Shown here: in pieces, positions 23,381 through 31,732 of the stretch
How positions within the stretch are numbered: position 1 is the first letter of the stretch
Layout: each line of letters starts with the position of its first letter
Assembly: GCA_017410325.1 (NCBI GenBank)
Contig: JAFQRA010000034.1
Location: forward strand, 1-64,000
From: Clostridia bacterium
GTDB lineage: Bacteria; Bacillota; Clostridia; Oscillospirales; Acutalibacteraceae
Length of the DNA stretch: 64,000 nucleotides
Reading direction: 5' to 3'
Translations under genes and position numbers: made by a program
The notes under the pieces: model-generated
What the model was told of the DNA's origin: nothing
The model's input: only the letters and a program-made list of their open reading frames with translations
The model's database searches: none

Positions 23381-25257
23381 CAGATGAGAAAGGCTACGGT
23401 GAAATGAGCCCGAGCTTCAACGACCTTATCAAGAAGTACAGGGCTGTTGATGAAAACGGCGAGGTTGCACAGGAAGCCGTCAGGGAAATACCTGAGCCCG
23501 AGCTTAAGTCCGACAAGGATTTTGAAAAGGAGCTCGGCCAAATAATTGACAGCGTTGAACAGCCTGAGCAGAATTTACCCGAGGAGTTTACCTTTGACGA
23601 GGCGCTTATTCCCGAGGCTGAGGATGAGCCGGAGCCCGAAATGACTTTCAAAAAGGAAGAGCCCAAGTTTGCCTACGACCTTAATATGTTCGGTGCGGCT
23701 GCGCAGAGCAGCTTTAATATAGACGATATAGACGACTCGTGGCTGGACTCTTCGCTTGACGAAAGCATATTCTATGACCCGTCAAAGCCCAAGGCTGCCG
23801 TGGCGGCTGAAGCGGCGGAGGAATTCGTGCCTGAGGCTGAAGAAATACCCGAAGAGGTAATTGAAGAGGTTACCGAAGAAACCGCACGGGAAATTCAGCT
23901 CGAGCCGATTGAGGAAAAGGCTGAAGAAGCTGTTGAGGAAGAAACGGAAGCTGAGCACGGCGAAAGTGAGCCTGTCGTGGAAGAAATTCACAGCGGCTCC
24001 GTCTTCGTGCCCGCAGAAGAGCCGGTTGAGTCTCAGCCCGCTAAGGTTACGGGCGGCTACATTGCGCCGAGCGCATCAGAAAACTTCACCTTTGACCCCG
24101 ACAGCGGTATGGACTTTGACGAGGATGAGGAGCCCAAGCTCCCCGAAATGCCGTCGGACCTGCCCGTTTTCACTCCCGCCGTGCCCGACGGGAAGAATAA
24201 GAAGAAGCTCGGCAAGAAAAAGGAAACCAAGGCTGTAACAAGCTTTTCAAAGGACTATATGATTGGCGGCGATGAAGGCAAGCCCGCAAAGAGGGGCAAC
24301 TTCTTCACGCGGAATTTCATCCCTTCAAAGGATGATTCTGCTGCCGAGAAGGTGCGCAAGATTATTATGGTAATTGCGATTGTTGCCGCAATCGTTTCGG
24401 GCGGTTATCTGTTCAACGACTATGTAATAGCACCGTATATGAACACAAAACAGCTCGATGAACTCAGCGGAATGATAGGCGACGGCAACAGCGTTGCCGA
24501 TTCGCAGAGCCTTGCCGAAAAGTATCCGGGCGTTGCCTTCCCGCAGGGTATGCTCGAAAAATATGCGGCACTTTACGCCCGAAACAAGGACTTTGTCGGC
24601 TGGATTAAAATTGACGGTCTTGATATTTCCCTCCCCGTAGTCAGAGGCGAAAACAACGACAAATACCTTAAGACGGATTTTGACGGAAAGTACAGCAAGT
24701 ACGGCTCAATTTTTATGAACTGTGCAAACAAGGTTGACTCACTCAACTACAACACCACGATTTTCGGCCACTATATGAAAGACACGAAAATGTTCGGCAA
24801 CCTTATGCAGTACAAGAGTGTTGCAGGCTACAAGAAGGCACCCGTAATTGAGTTCAACACGATTTACGGCGATTACAAGTGGAAGGTCTTTGCCGTATAT
24901 ATTACCAACGGCACGTCGGCAGGCGATGACGGCTACCTGTTCAACTATATGTTCACAGACCTTTCCACAAACGAGGCGGTTGAAGACTTCCTCGGCGAAA
25001 TCAAGCTGAGAACGCTCTACTACCCCAACGTTGACCTTGCCGTTTCCGACAGAATTCTTACTCTTTCCACCTGCACCTACGAGCTTGACGAAGGCAGACT
25101 CATAGTTATGGCAAGAGCGGTCAGACCCGGCGAAAGCACGGACGTTGACCTTACGAATATACGCGTGAACTCCAACCCGAGATACCCTCAGGGCTACTAC
25201 ACGGAAAACAACCTGAGCAATCCCTACAAAGCCTACAACAAGTGGTATCCGTCATAA
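23377..25257 (+). CDS. class B sortase with long acidic cytosolic domain
   Basis: 626 residues. Residues 1-320 are rich in Glu, Pro and Ala and look disordered, facing the cytosol. One membrane helix lies at about 325-350 (RKIIMVIAIVAAIVSGGYLF). The C-terminal part is a class B sortase: catalytic His in IFGHYMKD (about 463), Cys in TLSTCTYE (about 565) and Arg in RLIVMARAV (about 578). Sortases join surface proteins to peptidoglycan or to each other. No LPxTG-like substrate or pilin gene is adjacent. The 320-residue cytosolic extension is far longer than usual for SrtB (about 250 residues in total). ATGA overlap with cinA. Confidence 0.9.
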   Translation: MTDEKGYGEMSPSFNDLIKKYRAVDENGEVAQEAVREIPEPELKSDKDFEKELGQIIDSVEQPEQNLPEEFTFDEALIPEAEDEPEPEMTFKKEEPKFAYDLNMFGAAAQSSFNIDDIDDSWLDSSLDESIFYDPSKPKAAVAAEAAEEFVPEAEEIPEEVIEEVTEETAREIQLEPIEEKAEEAVEEETEAEHGESEPVVEEIHSGSVFVPAEEPVESQPAKVTGGYIAPSASENFTFDPDSGMDFDEDEEPKLPEMPSDLPVFTPAVPDGKNKKKLGKKKETKAVTSFSKDYMIGGDEGKPAKRGNFFTRNFIPSKDDSAAEKVRKIIMVIAIVAAIVSGGYLFNDYVIAPYMNTKQLDELSGMIGDGNSVADSQSLAEKYPGVAFPQGMLEKYAALYARNKDFVGWIKIDGLDISLPVVRGENNDKYLKTDFDGKYSKYGSIFMNCANKVDSLNYNTTIFGHYMKDTKMFGNLMQYKSVAGYKKAPVIEFNTIYGDYKWKVFAVYITNGTSAGDDGYLFNYMFTDLSTNEAVEDFLGEIKLRTLYYPNVDLAVSDRILTLSTCTYELDEGRLIVMARAVRPGESTDVDLTNIRVNSNPRYPQGYYTENNLSNPYKAYNKWYPS

Positions 25258-25283
25258 GCTTAAAAGAACGAAAGGATAAACCA

Positions 25284-27629
25284 ATGCCGATGAATATAAG
25301 TTTTATAGCTCTGAATATCAGCGGTGCCGAAACCGTACAGTCTGCGGCGGATAAGCTCCGCGGCGTTCTGTCGGGCTACGGCAGATGCGATTTCAAGCTT
25401 TGCGGGTCAATGTCGCAGGTGTCCGCTTCCCTCGGAGATGCTTTTGCAAATTCCGAGGTGATAGTTGTTGGCATAGAGCCTTCGGCTTACTGCAAATCAA
25501 AGCTTGCCATACTCAGGGCAATGCACATCAGAACACAGCTCAACGAGCAGATTAAGGCTATGATGCCCGAAAGCGCCGATATGACTGCGGCTCAGGCCTC
25601 AATGCACTGCGCAATGCCCGTCAATGCCGAGATTTTTGCTTCGGCGGACGGCCTTTATTCGGGCTTTGCTCTCCAAAGCGGAAAGCAGCACTTCATACTG
25701 CTCACGCTGGACAAGCTCAGACTTGAGCCTGCCGTATCACAGGGCCTTGTGCCCTACCTTGAAAAGGCAGTGCCTGCCGTACAGGAGAAGGAAGAGGTTG
25801 CGCCCGATTCCGCTCTTGCGGCAAAGGCTGCCGAAAAGCTTGCCGCCTGCGGTAAGAAGGTTTATTTTGCCGCAACTCCCTCCTGCGAAATGGTGAAGGA
25901 GCTTTGTGCTTCACAGCTTGAGAGCGGCACGATGTGCTTTACCGATTACACGAGCGACAGGGGAAGCGAAGCTCCCCGAAGCTACATAGCCGACCTTGCA
26001 CGCTACGCAATTCCCGAGGACTCAGCCGATTTCGGTGCGGCCGTTTCCAACGTCTTTACCGGCAAGTCGGAGGATACGGGCGAGCAGAAATACAACATTT
26101 ACGTTGCGGTTGCCGACGTTTCGGCCTCCCGTGTGCTTCGCTTTGCCTCACAGCCCGGAGAAACACCGGAGGAGCTTATCACTGCCGCAATTGAAATGCT
26201 TATGGAAATGATATGCGACAAGTGTGACGAAATCAATGCGCCCGTTGAAGCGGTACCCTTCAGCGCAGAGCCTATTGAAGAAATTGAAGAGCCTGCACCC
26301 GAAGAAAAAGCAAAGAAAAAGCACAGAGGCATCAGAACTCTCGTATATGTTCTGCTGGCAATCGTGCTTGCGGTAATTGCATATTTCGGTTATAACGGCT
26401 TTGAAAACGCAAACCAGAAAAAGGCAGAGGCCATAGGTGTCTTTACTCAGTACGTTTCGGGAGCCGCTGACAACAGCGGCTCTGACCTTTTTTATGATGA
26501 AGAACTGGAATTTATTACCTTTGAAGAAGAAACAAGCGAAGCCCCCGAAGAACCGTCGGGCGAAATTACAAGCGAATTAAATACGACAGAAACGGAAACC
26601 ACCGTTAATATAGACAGCACTGCGGACAGGACAAGCTCAACGACAACGAAAAAAGAAACCACCACAAAAAAGGTGACCACCACTGCGAAGCCTGCCACTA
26701 CCGCCAAGCCTACCGCAACGGCTAAACCCACAACTACCGCCAAGCCTACCGCAACGGCAAAGCCTACCACTACCGCCAAGCCGACCACAACGAAAAAAGA
26801 CGTTGCGGATACGGGCGAATATAAGGGCGAATTCGTGTTTACGGTTTACGGCTACGGCCATGGTGTCGGTATGAGCCAGGAGGGTGCGCTCGGCTACTCG
26901 AAGCAGGGTTGGAGCTACAGCAAAATCCTTGCTCACTACTATCCGGGCACAACGCTTATTGCGGTTGACTCGGAAATGCCCGAAACGATTAAATTCGGCG
27001 GTGTTGACTACCCCGTGGTTGAATACCTCTGCCGAAGTGTTGCCGCCGAAATAGGTACGAACACCAACAGTTCAACCCGTGAAGCGCACAAGGCGCAGGC
27101 GGTTGCAATTTATACCTACGCCAAGCGCTACGGCTTTGATTTGAAATCGTCGCTTCACGCATTTAACAAAACATATAATTACGAGGGAACGGCACTTGAA
27201 GAAGCCGTAAAATCCGTGCTCGGTCAGTACCTTGCTTATAACGGCAAGCCAATAATGGCAACCTACTACGCAATGTCCGCAGGCAGAACGGTCAAGGCTT
27301 CCACCGTCTGGAGCGGTGCAACCTACCCCTACCTTGAAACCCCAGTTGAAAGCACGCCGGACAAGAGCTGTGCAAGGTACAAAACCACCTACAAAATTTC
27401 CGCCGGTGAATTCCGTGAGCTTATGAAGAACAATATCGGCGTTGAGCTGACGGGTGACCCGAGCAACTGGATAAAGATAGTCAGGCACGACTCTGCCGTA
27501 AGCAGTAATGTGGGCTACGTTGAAAAAATGACCGTCGGCAATAAAACAATAAGCGGCTCGGCGTTCAGGGGTACGGCTATGGCATACAAAATCCGTTCGC
27601 ATTGCTTTACCGTAGAATATGTTAAGTAA
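25284..27629 (+). CDS. CinA-like / membrane / permuted SpoIID domain fusion protein
   Basis: 781 residues from ATG 25284 (GAAAGGA upstream). Residues 1-313 resemble a worn CinA: PVNAEIFASADGLYSGFAL matches PENGIVFQNRNGTAPGCGI of the CinA two genes upstream, and AAEKLAACGKKVYFAA matches the start of its amidase domain; the catalytic motifs and the middle domain are missing. A membrane helix (about 350-370) and a Thr/Lys/Pro-rich linker (about 450-515) follow. The C-terminal SpoIID/LytB-type domain is in unusual order: GHGVGMSQEGA (about 526) comes before REAHKAQAVAIYTYAKR (about 598). SpoIID is a peptidoglycan lytic transglycosylase of spore engulfment. An envelope role coupled to a cytosolic pseudo-enzyme is inferred. 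Confidence 0.82.
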   Translation: MPMNISFIALNISGAETVQSAADKLRGVLSGYGRCDFKLCGSMSQVSASLGDAFANSEVIVVGIEPSAYCKSKLAILRAMHIRTQLNEQIKAMMPESADMTAAQASMHCAMPVNAEIFASADGLYSGFALQSGKQHFILLTLDKLRLEPAVSQGLVPYLEKAVPAVQEKEEVAPDSALAAKAAEKLAACGKKVYFAATPSCEMVKELCASQLESGTMCFTDYTSDRGSEAPRSYIADLARYAIPEDSADFGAAVSNVFTGKSEDTGEQKYNIYVAVADVSASRVLRFASQPGETPEELITAAIEMLMEMICDKCDEINAPVEAVPFSAEPIEEIEEPAPEEKAKKKHRGIRTLVYVLLAIVLAVIAYFGYNGFENANQKKAEAIGVFTQYVSGAADNSGSDLFYDEELEFITFEEETSEAPEEPSGEITSELNTTETETTVNIDSTADRTSSTTTKKETTTKKVTTTAKPATTAKPTATAKPTTTAKPTATAKPTTTAKPTTTKKDVADTGEYKGEFVFTVYGYGHGVGMSQEGALGYSKQGWSYSKILAHYYPGTTLIAVDSEMPETIKFGGVDYPVVEYLCRSVAAEIGTNTNSSTREAHKAQAVAIYTYAKRYGFDLKSSLHAFNKTYNYEGTALEEAVKSVLGQYLAYNGKPIMATYYAMSAGRTVKASTVWSGATYPYLETPVESTPDKSCARYKTTYKISAGEFRELMKNNIGVELTGDPSNWIKIVRHDSAVSSNVGYVEKMTVGNKTISGSAFRGTAMAYKIRSHCFTVEYVK
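26640..26797 (+). repeat. coding tandem repeat, Thr-Lys-Pro linker
   Basis: In-frame repeats of roughly ACCGCCAAGCCTACC encode TAKPT(A/T) units at least nine times inside the fusion protein. This is a wall-spanning linker of low complexity, not a CRISPR or regulatory repeat. Confidence 0.85.
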
Positions 27630-27665
27630 AGAAATAATAATGTTTAAATAAAGGAGATTTTCGGT

Positions 27666-29279
27666 ATGGTAAAAACAGCACTTGTTTCTTCCCTTGAAAA
27701 GGTTTTTCCGCAGAGTGAGGGCGGCTTCACGGTAACGGAAAAAATGTCCTTGCTTATCGGCGAAAAAGGCGGCTTTCAGCTTGCTGTGTTCACGGATGAG
27801 CCTTTGAGATTTGTCCTTAACGAAAACGACTCGGTTAAAGTCACGGGCTGTAACGTGCTCCCCGTGCCGTCAAAGCTTCCGTTTTACGAGGATCACGACG
27901 ATGATATTCTCGTGTCGCCTGACGGAAATTATCCCGATTATCTTGTCCCTGCCGAGAACGGCGAAATCGAGTTCGTCAACGGCGGCTGGTGCTCTGTCTG
28001 GTTTGAGGTTGAGGCACAGACAGTCGGCACGGACGAAATTGAAATAACCCTTTACAACGAAGAAAACGAAGTGAAGGCAACGGAAAAGTTCACCGTTAAG
28101 GTTATCAATGCAATACTGCCCGAGCAGGAATTAATCTGCACGCACTGGTTCCACAGCGACTGCCTGGCAACGTGGTACAAGGTTGACGTATTCAGCGAGG
28201 AGTATTGGCAGATTGTCGAGAACTTTATGAAAACCGCAAAAGACCACGGCATCAATATGATTCTTACGCCCCTGTTTACACCTCCGCTTGACACTGCGGA
28301 AGGCGGCGAAAGGCCCACGGTGCAGCTTGTTGACGTAACCGTGACGGGCGAGGACGAATATGCATTCGGCTTTGATAAGCTTCACCGCTGGATTGAAACG
28401 GCAAAGCGCAGCGGAATGAAATACTACGAGCTTTCTCACCTGTTTACACAGTGGGGCGCAAGACACGCGCCGAAAATCGTTGACGTGAACGGCAAAAAGC
28501 TTTTCGGCTGGAAAACTCCCGCAGGCGGCAAAAAATACCGCGCCTTCCTCACACAGTTTGCCGCCGCACTTGACCTCTTCCTTGAGGCAGAGGGCATCAA
28601 GGAATACTGCTGGGTGCACACCTCCGACGAGCCGGGTCTCTCCAGCCTTCGCTCCTACGGCAAGGCAAGCCGACTGCTCAAGGAGCTTTTTCCCGACTAC
28701 AATATGTTTGACGCATTGAGCGATTATCAGTTCTACAAGAGGGGGCTTGTAAAGACTCCCGTACCCTCACTCAACCACGCAGAGCCGTTTATCGGCAACG
28801 TCGAAAACCTGTGGACTTACTACTGCTGCGGCCAGTACAAAGGCACTTCAAACCGCTTTATGGCTATGCCGTCATACCGCAACCGTATTCTCGGCCTTCA
28901 GCTTTACAAATTCCGCTGTCAGGGCTTTTTGCAGTGGGGCTACAATTTCTGGTACAGCCAGCATTCAAAGTACGAGATAAACCCCTTTGAAACAACAGAT
29001 GCACTTGAAGCCTTCCCCTCGGGTGATGCGTTTGTCGTCTACCCCGGCGAAAACGGTCAGCCCCTTTGCTCACTTCGCTTCAAGGTCTTCCGTGATGCTT
29101 TCCAGGATTTGAGAGCGCTGAAATTGCTTGAAAGCAAAATCGGCTATGAAAAAACCGTTGCGCTTATCGAAAACACAACGGGCGGCGAGCTGACCTTTAT
29201 GAATTACGAAAGAGGCATCGAGCCCATGCTCGCAAAGCGTGAAAGAGTTAATGCAATGATAGAGGAATATTGTAAATAA
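27666..29279 (+). CDS. DUF4091 glycoside-hydrolase-like protein (GH123-related)
   Basis: 537 residues, no signal peptide, so cytosolic. An N-terminal beta-sandwich (about 1-135) precedes a TIM-barrel-like region. HTSDEPGLSSL contains an adjacent Asp-Glu pair (D321-E322), comparable to the catalytic pair of GH123 N-acetyl-beta-galactosaminidases, and the end has the DUF4091 pattern GFLQWGYNFWYSQ and FRDAFQDLRALKLLE. Activity on an N-acetylhexosamine glycan is plausible but unproven. AAGGAG precedes the ATG. It ends the long operon that begins at 18699, and a repeat element begins at the very base after the stop. Confidence 0.82.
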   Translation: MVKTALVSSLEKVFPQSEGGFTVTEKMSLLIGEKGGFQLAVFTDEPLRFVLNENDSVKVTGCNVLPVPSKLPFYEDHDDDILVSPDGNYPDYLVPAENGEIEFVNGGWCSVWFEVEAQTVGTDEIEITLYNEENEVKATEKFTVKVINAILPEQELICTHWFHSDCLATWYKVDVFSEEYWQIVENFMKTAKDHGINMILTPLFTPPLDTAEGGERPTVQLVDVTVTGEDEYAFGFDKLHRWIETAKRSGMKYYELSHLFTQWGARHAPKIVDVNGKKLFGWKTPAGGKKYRAFLTQFAAALDLFLEAEGIKEYCWVHTSDEPGLSSLRSYGKASRLLKELFPDYNMFDALSDYQFYKRGLVKTPVPSLNHAEPFIGNVENLWTYYCCGQYKGTSNRFMAMPSYRNRILGLQLYKFRCQGFLQWGYNFWYSQHSKYEINPFETTDALEAFPSGDAFVVYPGENGQPLCSLRFKVFRDAFQDLRALKLLESKIGYEKTVALIENTTGGELTFMNYERGIEPMLAKRERVNAMIEEYCK

Positions 29280-29455
29280 CAGTTTGTCGGCGACAAACTG
29301 TTAATGAAAAATGAATAATGAAGCCGCTTGCGCTGATGAATAATGAATAATAAAGGAAGGGCTACGCCCTTGCCCGTTATTATAATTCGGGTGCGGGTGT
29401 CCCGCCCTAAATTATTCATTATTCAATATTCATCATTAATTATTCATTAAATAAA
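29280..29455 (+). repeat. miniature inverted-repeat element (copy 2)
   Basis: Begins directly after the TAA of the DUF4091 gene with the hairpin CAGTTTGTCG/CGACAAACTG, followed by ATGAATAATGAA tracts, a GCTTGCGC loop, a GC-rich centre (GGGTGCGGGTGTCCCGCC) and further ATTATTCATT tracts. It matches the reverse complement of 15443-15621 and has the same position relative to its upstream gene. Confidence 0.8.
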
Positions 29456-29488
29456 ATCAAGCAGTACAACCAAACGGCTGTACTGCTT
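29451..29488 (-). terminator. terminator of the galM-nth operon
   Basis: AAGCAGTACA (29459-29468) pairs with TGTACTGCTT (29479-29488), loop 10 nt. On the minus strand the stem is followed by GATTTTAT. It lies 3 nt past the nth stop codon and may also serve the plus strand (AATTTATTT). Confidence 0.7.
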
Positions 29489-29491
29489 AAT

Positions 29492-30124
29492 TTATTTGCT
29501 GTTAAATTCTTTACACACCCTTGTGAGGCTGCATATTTCGCACTTCGGCTTGCGTGCGTTGCACACGGCTCTGCCGTGGAGTACGCAGCGGTGGCAGAAA
29601 TCGTTGCTTTCCTCGGGCGGGAGAAGCTTTTTGAGCTGAATTTCAACCTTGTACGGGTCCTTGGTTTTTACCAGACCCAAGCGGTTTGAAATGCGGATAA
29701 GGTGCGTGTCCGCAACAACGGCAGGCTGCTTGTAAACGTCGCCCACGATAAGGTTTGCCGTCTTCCTGCCGACACCGGGCAGGCGGACAAGGTCGTCAAT
29801 ATTGTCGGGCACTTTTCCGCCGTATTCGTCGAGAATCATTTTCGCCATGGCGATAATATCCCGTGCCTTCATGTGGTAAAAGCCGCACGGGCGTACAATT
29901 TCTTCAACGTCCTCAATTTTTGCGTTGGCATAATCCTCAAGCGTGGGATATTTTTTAAAAAGCTTCGGGGTGACGAGGTTTACCCTCGCATCCGTACACT
30001 GTGCCGAAAGCCGTGTTGCGATTATAAGCTGAACGGGGTCTGCCGCATCAAGCGAGCATATCGCCTCGGGGTAGTCCTTTTTGAGCTGTTCAACCGCAAA
30101 TTCGGCAATTTCTTTTTTCTGCAT
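29492..30124 (-). CDS. nth: endonuclease III (DNA glycosylase/AP lyase)
   Basis: 210 residues, HhH-GPD family. The helix-hairpin-helix LPGVGRKTANLIVG contains the catalytic Lys, and VADTHLIRISNRLG contains the catalytic Asp. Four cysteines near the C-terminus (C-x6-C-x2-C-x5-C, from CNARKPKCEICSLTRVC) hold the 4Fe-4S cluster. The enzyme removes oxidised pyrimidines and nicks the abasic site. Its ATG overlaps the galM stop by one base (TAATG), so translation is coupled to a sugar epimerase gene with no evident functional link. Confidence 0.96.
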   Translation of the reverse strand: MQKKEIAEFAVEQLKKDYPEAICSLDAADPVQLIIATRLSAQCTDARVNLVTPKLFKKYPTLEDYANAKIEDVEEIVRPCGFYHMKARDIIAMAKMILDEYGGKVPDNIDDLVRLPGVGRKTANLIVGDVYKQPAVVADTHLIRISNRLGLVKTKDPYKVEIQLKKLLPPEESNDFCHRCVLHGRAVCNARKPKCEICSLTRVCKEFNSK

Positions 30125-31164
30125 TATTTAACACCAAACTTATAAACTGTTCTGGATTTGAATTCTTCGCCTGCTTTGAAGGTACACTGCGGGAAATCGG
30201 GCTGATTGGGTGCATCGGGATAAACCTGCGTTTCAAGGCAGAAGCCTGCGTGCTGAATCATCGGGCAGCCGCCCTTGCCCTTCTTTGTTCCGTCAAGGAA
30301 GTTGCCCGTGTAGAACTGCACGCCGGGTCTGTCGGTGTAAACTTCCATTGTTCTGCCGCTTATCGGCTCAAGCACGCTTACCTTTACACCGTCGCCGCCG
30401 TTGAGGCAGAGGTTGTGGTCGTAGCCCCTTGCGGCGGCAAGCTGGTCGTAATCCGCCTTGATGTCCTTGCCGATTTTCTTTGCCGTTCTGAAATCAAAGG
30501 GTGTGCCCTCAACGCTTCTGATTTCGCCCGTGGGAATGCTGTCGGGTGTTGTGGGCGTGAAGTAATCGGCATCAAACCGTATTTCGTGGCCGAGCACGTC
30601 GCCGCTGTTGCAGCCTGCAAGGTTGAAATAAGCGTGGTTTGTGAGATTTATGATTGTTGCCTTGTCCGAAACGGCGAAGTAGTCGATTATAACCTCGTCG
30701 CTGTCGGTGAAGGTGTATTTTACGCTGACCTCGATTGTGCCGGGGAAGCCGTAGGTGCCGTCGGGAGAAACGGCGGAGAAGATAACAGCATTGTCGCCGC
30801 ATTCCTCTGCTTCAAAATTGGCGCGTGAAAATTCACCGCTTGAATGAAGACTCTTTATGCCGTCCTCGTTGCAGTCCACCTGGTATTCGGTGCCGTCAAT
30901 TGTGAATTTACCGCCGCCGATACGGTTTGCAAATCTGCCCACAAACTGACCCTGGTAGTCGGAGCGGTTAATCTGACCGTCCATATCGTCAAAGCCGAGA
31001 AGCACGTCCTGAAGAATATCGTCCTTATCGGGCACGAAGGCGGAAAGCCACGTTGCACCGTAGGTGATGAATTCAACGAAGTTGCCCTCTGCGTTCCTGA
31101 TTTTGTATTTGTAAACCTCGCTGCCGTCGGGCATTGCGCCCCAGACGCTTTTTGTAATGCTCAT
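30124..31164 (-). CDS. galM: aldose 1-epimerase (galactose mutarotase)
   Basis: 346 residues. Family motifs: NRIGGGKFTIDG near residue 80, NLTNHAYFNLAG with the catalytic His (about 175), and the catalytic Glu in GFCLETQVYPDAPN near the C-terminus. It interconverts alpha and beta anomers of galactose or glucose for the Leloir pathway. ATG 31164 is preferred because GGGAG lies 8 nt upstream; an ATG at 31170 would be only 2 nt away. No galK or galT nearby; co-transcribed with nth from the promoter at 31197-31225. Confidence 0.95.
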   Translation of the reverse strand: MSITKSVWGAMPDGSEVYKYKIRNAEGNFVEFITYGATWLSAFVPDKDDILQDVLLGFDDMDGQINRSDYQGQFVGRFANRIGGGKFTIDGTEYQVDCNEDGIKSLHSSGEFSRANFEAEECGDNAVIFSAVSPDGTYGFPGTIEVSVKYTFTDSDEVIIDYFAVSDKATIINLTNHAYFNLAGCNSGDVLGHEIRFDADYFTPTTPDSIPTGEIRSVEGTPFDFRTAKKIGKDIKADYDQLAAARGYDHNLCLNGGDGVKVSVLEPISGRTMEVYTDRPGVQFYTGNFLDGTKKGKGGCPMIQHAGFCLETQVYPDAPNQPDFPQCTFKAGEEFKSRTVYKFGVK

Positions 31165-31196
31165 TGTCATAACTCCCGTAAATGTTATTTGGTTTA

Positions 31197-31225
31197 AGTA
31201 TAAGGTTTATATAAGTAAAAGTCAA
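31197..31225 (-). promoter_or_regulatory. sigma-A promoter for galM-nth
   Basis: Minus strand TTGACT (31225-31220), 17 nt, TATACT (31202-31197), 33 nt before ATG 31164. Confidence 0.7.
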
Positions 31226-31271
31226 TATAAATGCAGAAGGCATTTGATAAAGATGATAATTGTATATGGTC

Positions 31272-31308
31272 ACAAATTACAGTTTGTTGAGTTCTTTATC
31301 AATGTAAA
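31272..31308 (+). repeat. 37-bp direct repeat, first copy
   Basis: The 37 bases here are identical to 32994-33030 (both begin ACAAATTACAGTTTGTTGAG and end AATGTAAA). The AAATTACAGTTTGT part is shared with the ends of the element at 15417-15623. Confidence 0.85.
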
Positions 31309-31317
31309 AGTAAGGCT

Positions 31318-31690
31318 TAAGCTCCTTTTGAAAGGAGCTGTCGAGCGTAGCGAGACTGAGGATTGTCGTAAAAAATATAACCACATCAAAATTTTGCAAT
31401 CCTCCGTCACGGCTTAAGCCGTGCCACCTCCTTTGAAAAGGAGGTTAATGCTCCGCATACACCTCATCAGTCACCTGCGGTGCCAGCTTCCTCTGACGGA
31501 GGCCGTCCCCCTTTGTCTGATTTGCAGACATTTCCCCCACACTGTGGGGGAATCTTCCTCGTAGGGGAAGCTGTTAGTTATAGCAGAAACCTTTCTTGCC
31601 TTCCCCTTGAGGGGAAGGGGGACCGCCGAACGGCGGTGGATGAGGTGTGTAAATGATTCTTCGGCTTCACCTCAGAATGACATACAGTAA
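31318..31690. repeat. mosaic of GC-rich palindromic intergenic repeats
   Basis: Non-coding stretch built of inverted repeats: CTCCTTTTGAAAGGAG, GTCGAGCGTAGCGAGAC, CACGGCTTAAGCCGTG, CCTCCTTTGAAAAGGAGG, CCCCCACACTGTGGGGG, CTTCCCCTTGAGGGGAAG and CCGCCGAACGGCGG. This type of mosaic is common between genes in gut Clostridia (general recollection, not searched). No gene seen in 31309-31700. Confidence 0.7.
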
Positions 31691-31696
31691 GATGAA

Positions 31697-31728
31697 TGAA
31701 AAAAGGAACGGTTTTGCCGTTCCCTTTT
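31697..31728 (-). terminator. terminator of the SHOCT-domain gene
   Basis: GGAACGG (31705-31711) pairs with CCGTTCC (31717-31723), extended by A/T runs; the minus strand ends TTTTTTC. Lies 5 nt past the stop codon. Confidence 0.8.
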
Positions 31729-31732
31729 GATT

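Noticed and set aside
26640..26797. Possible CRISPR-like or satellite repeat
   Set aside because: In-frame coding repeat for a Thr-Lys-Pro linker; no unique spacers of constant length.
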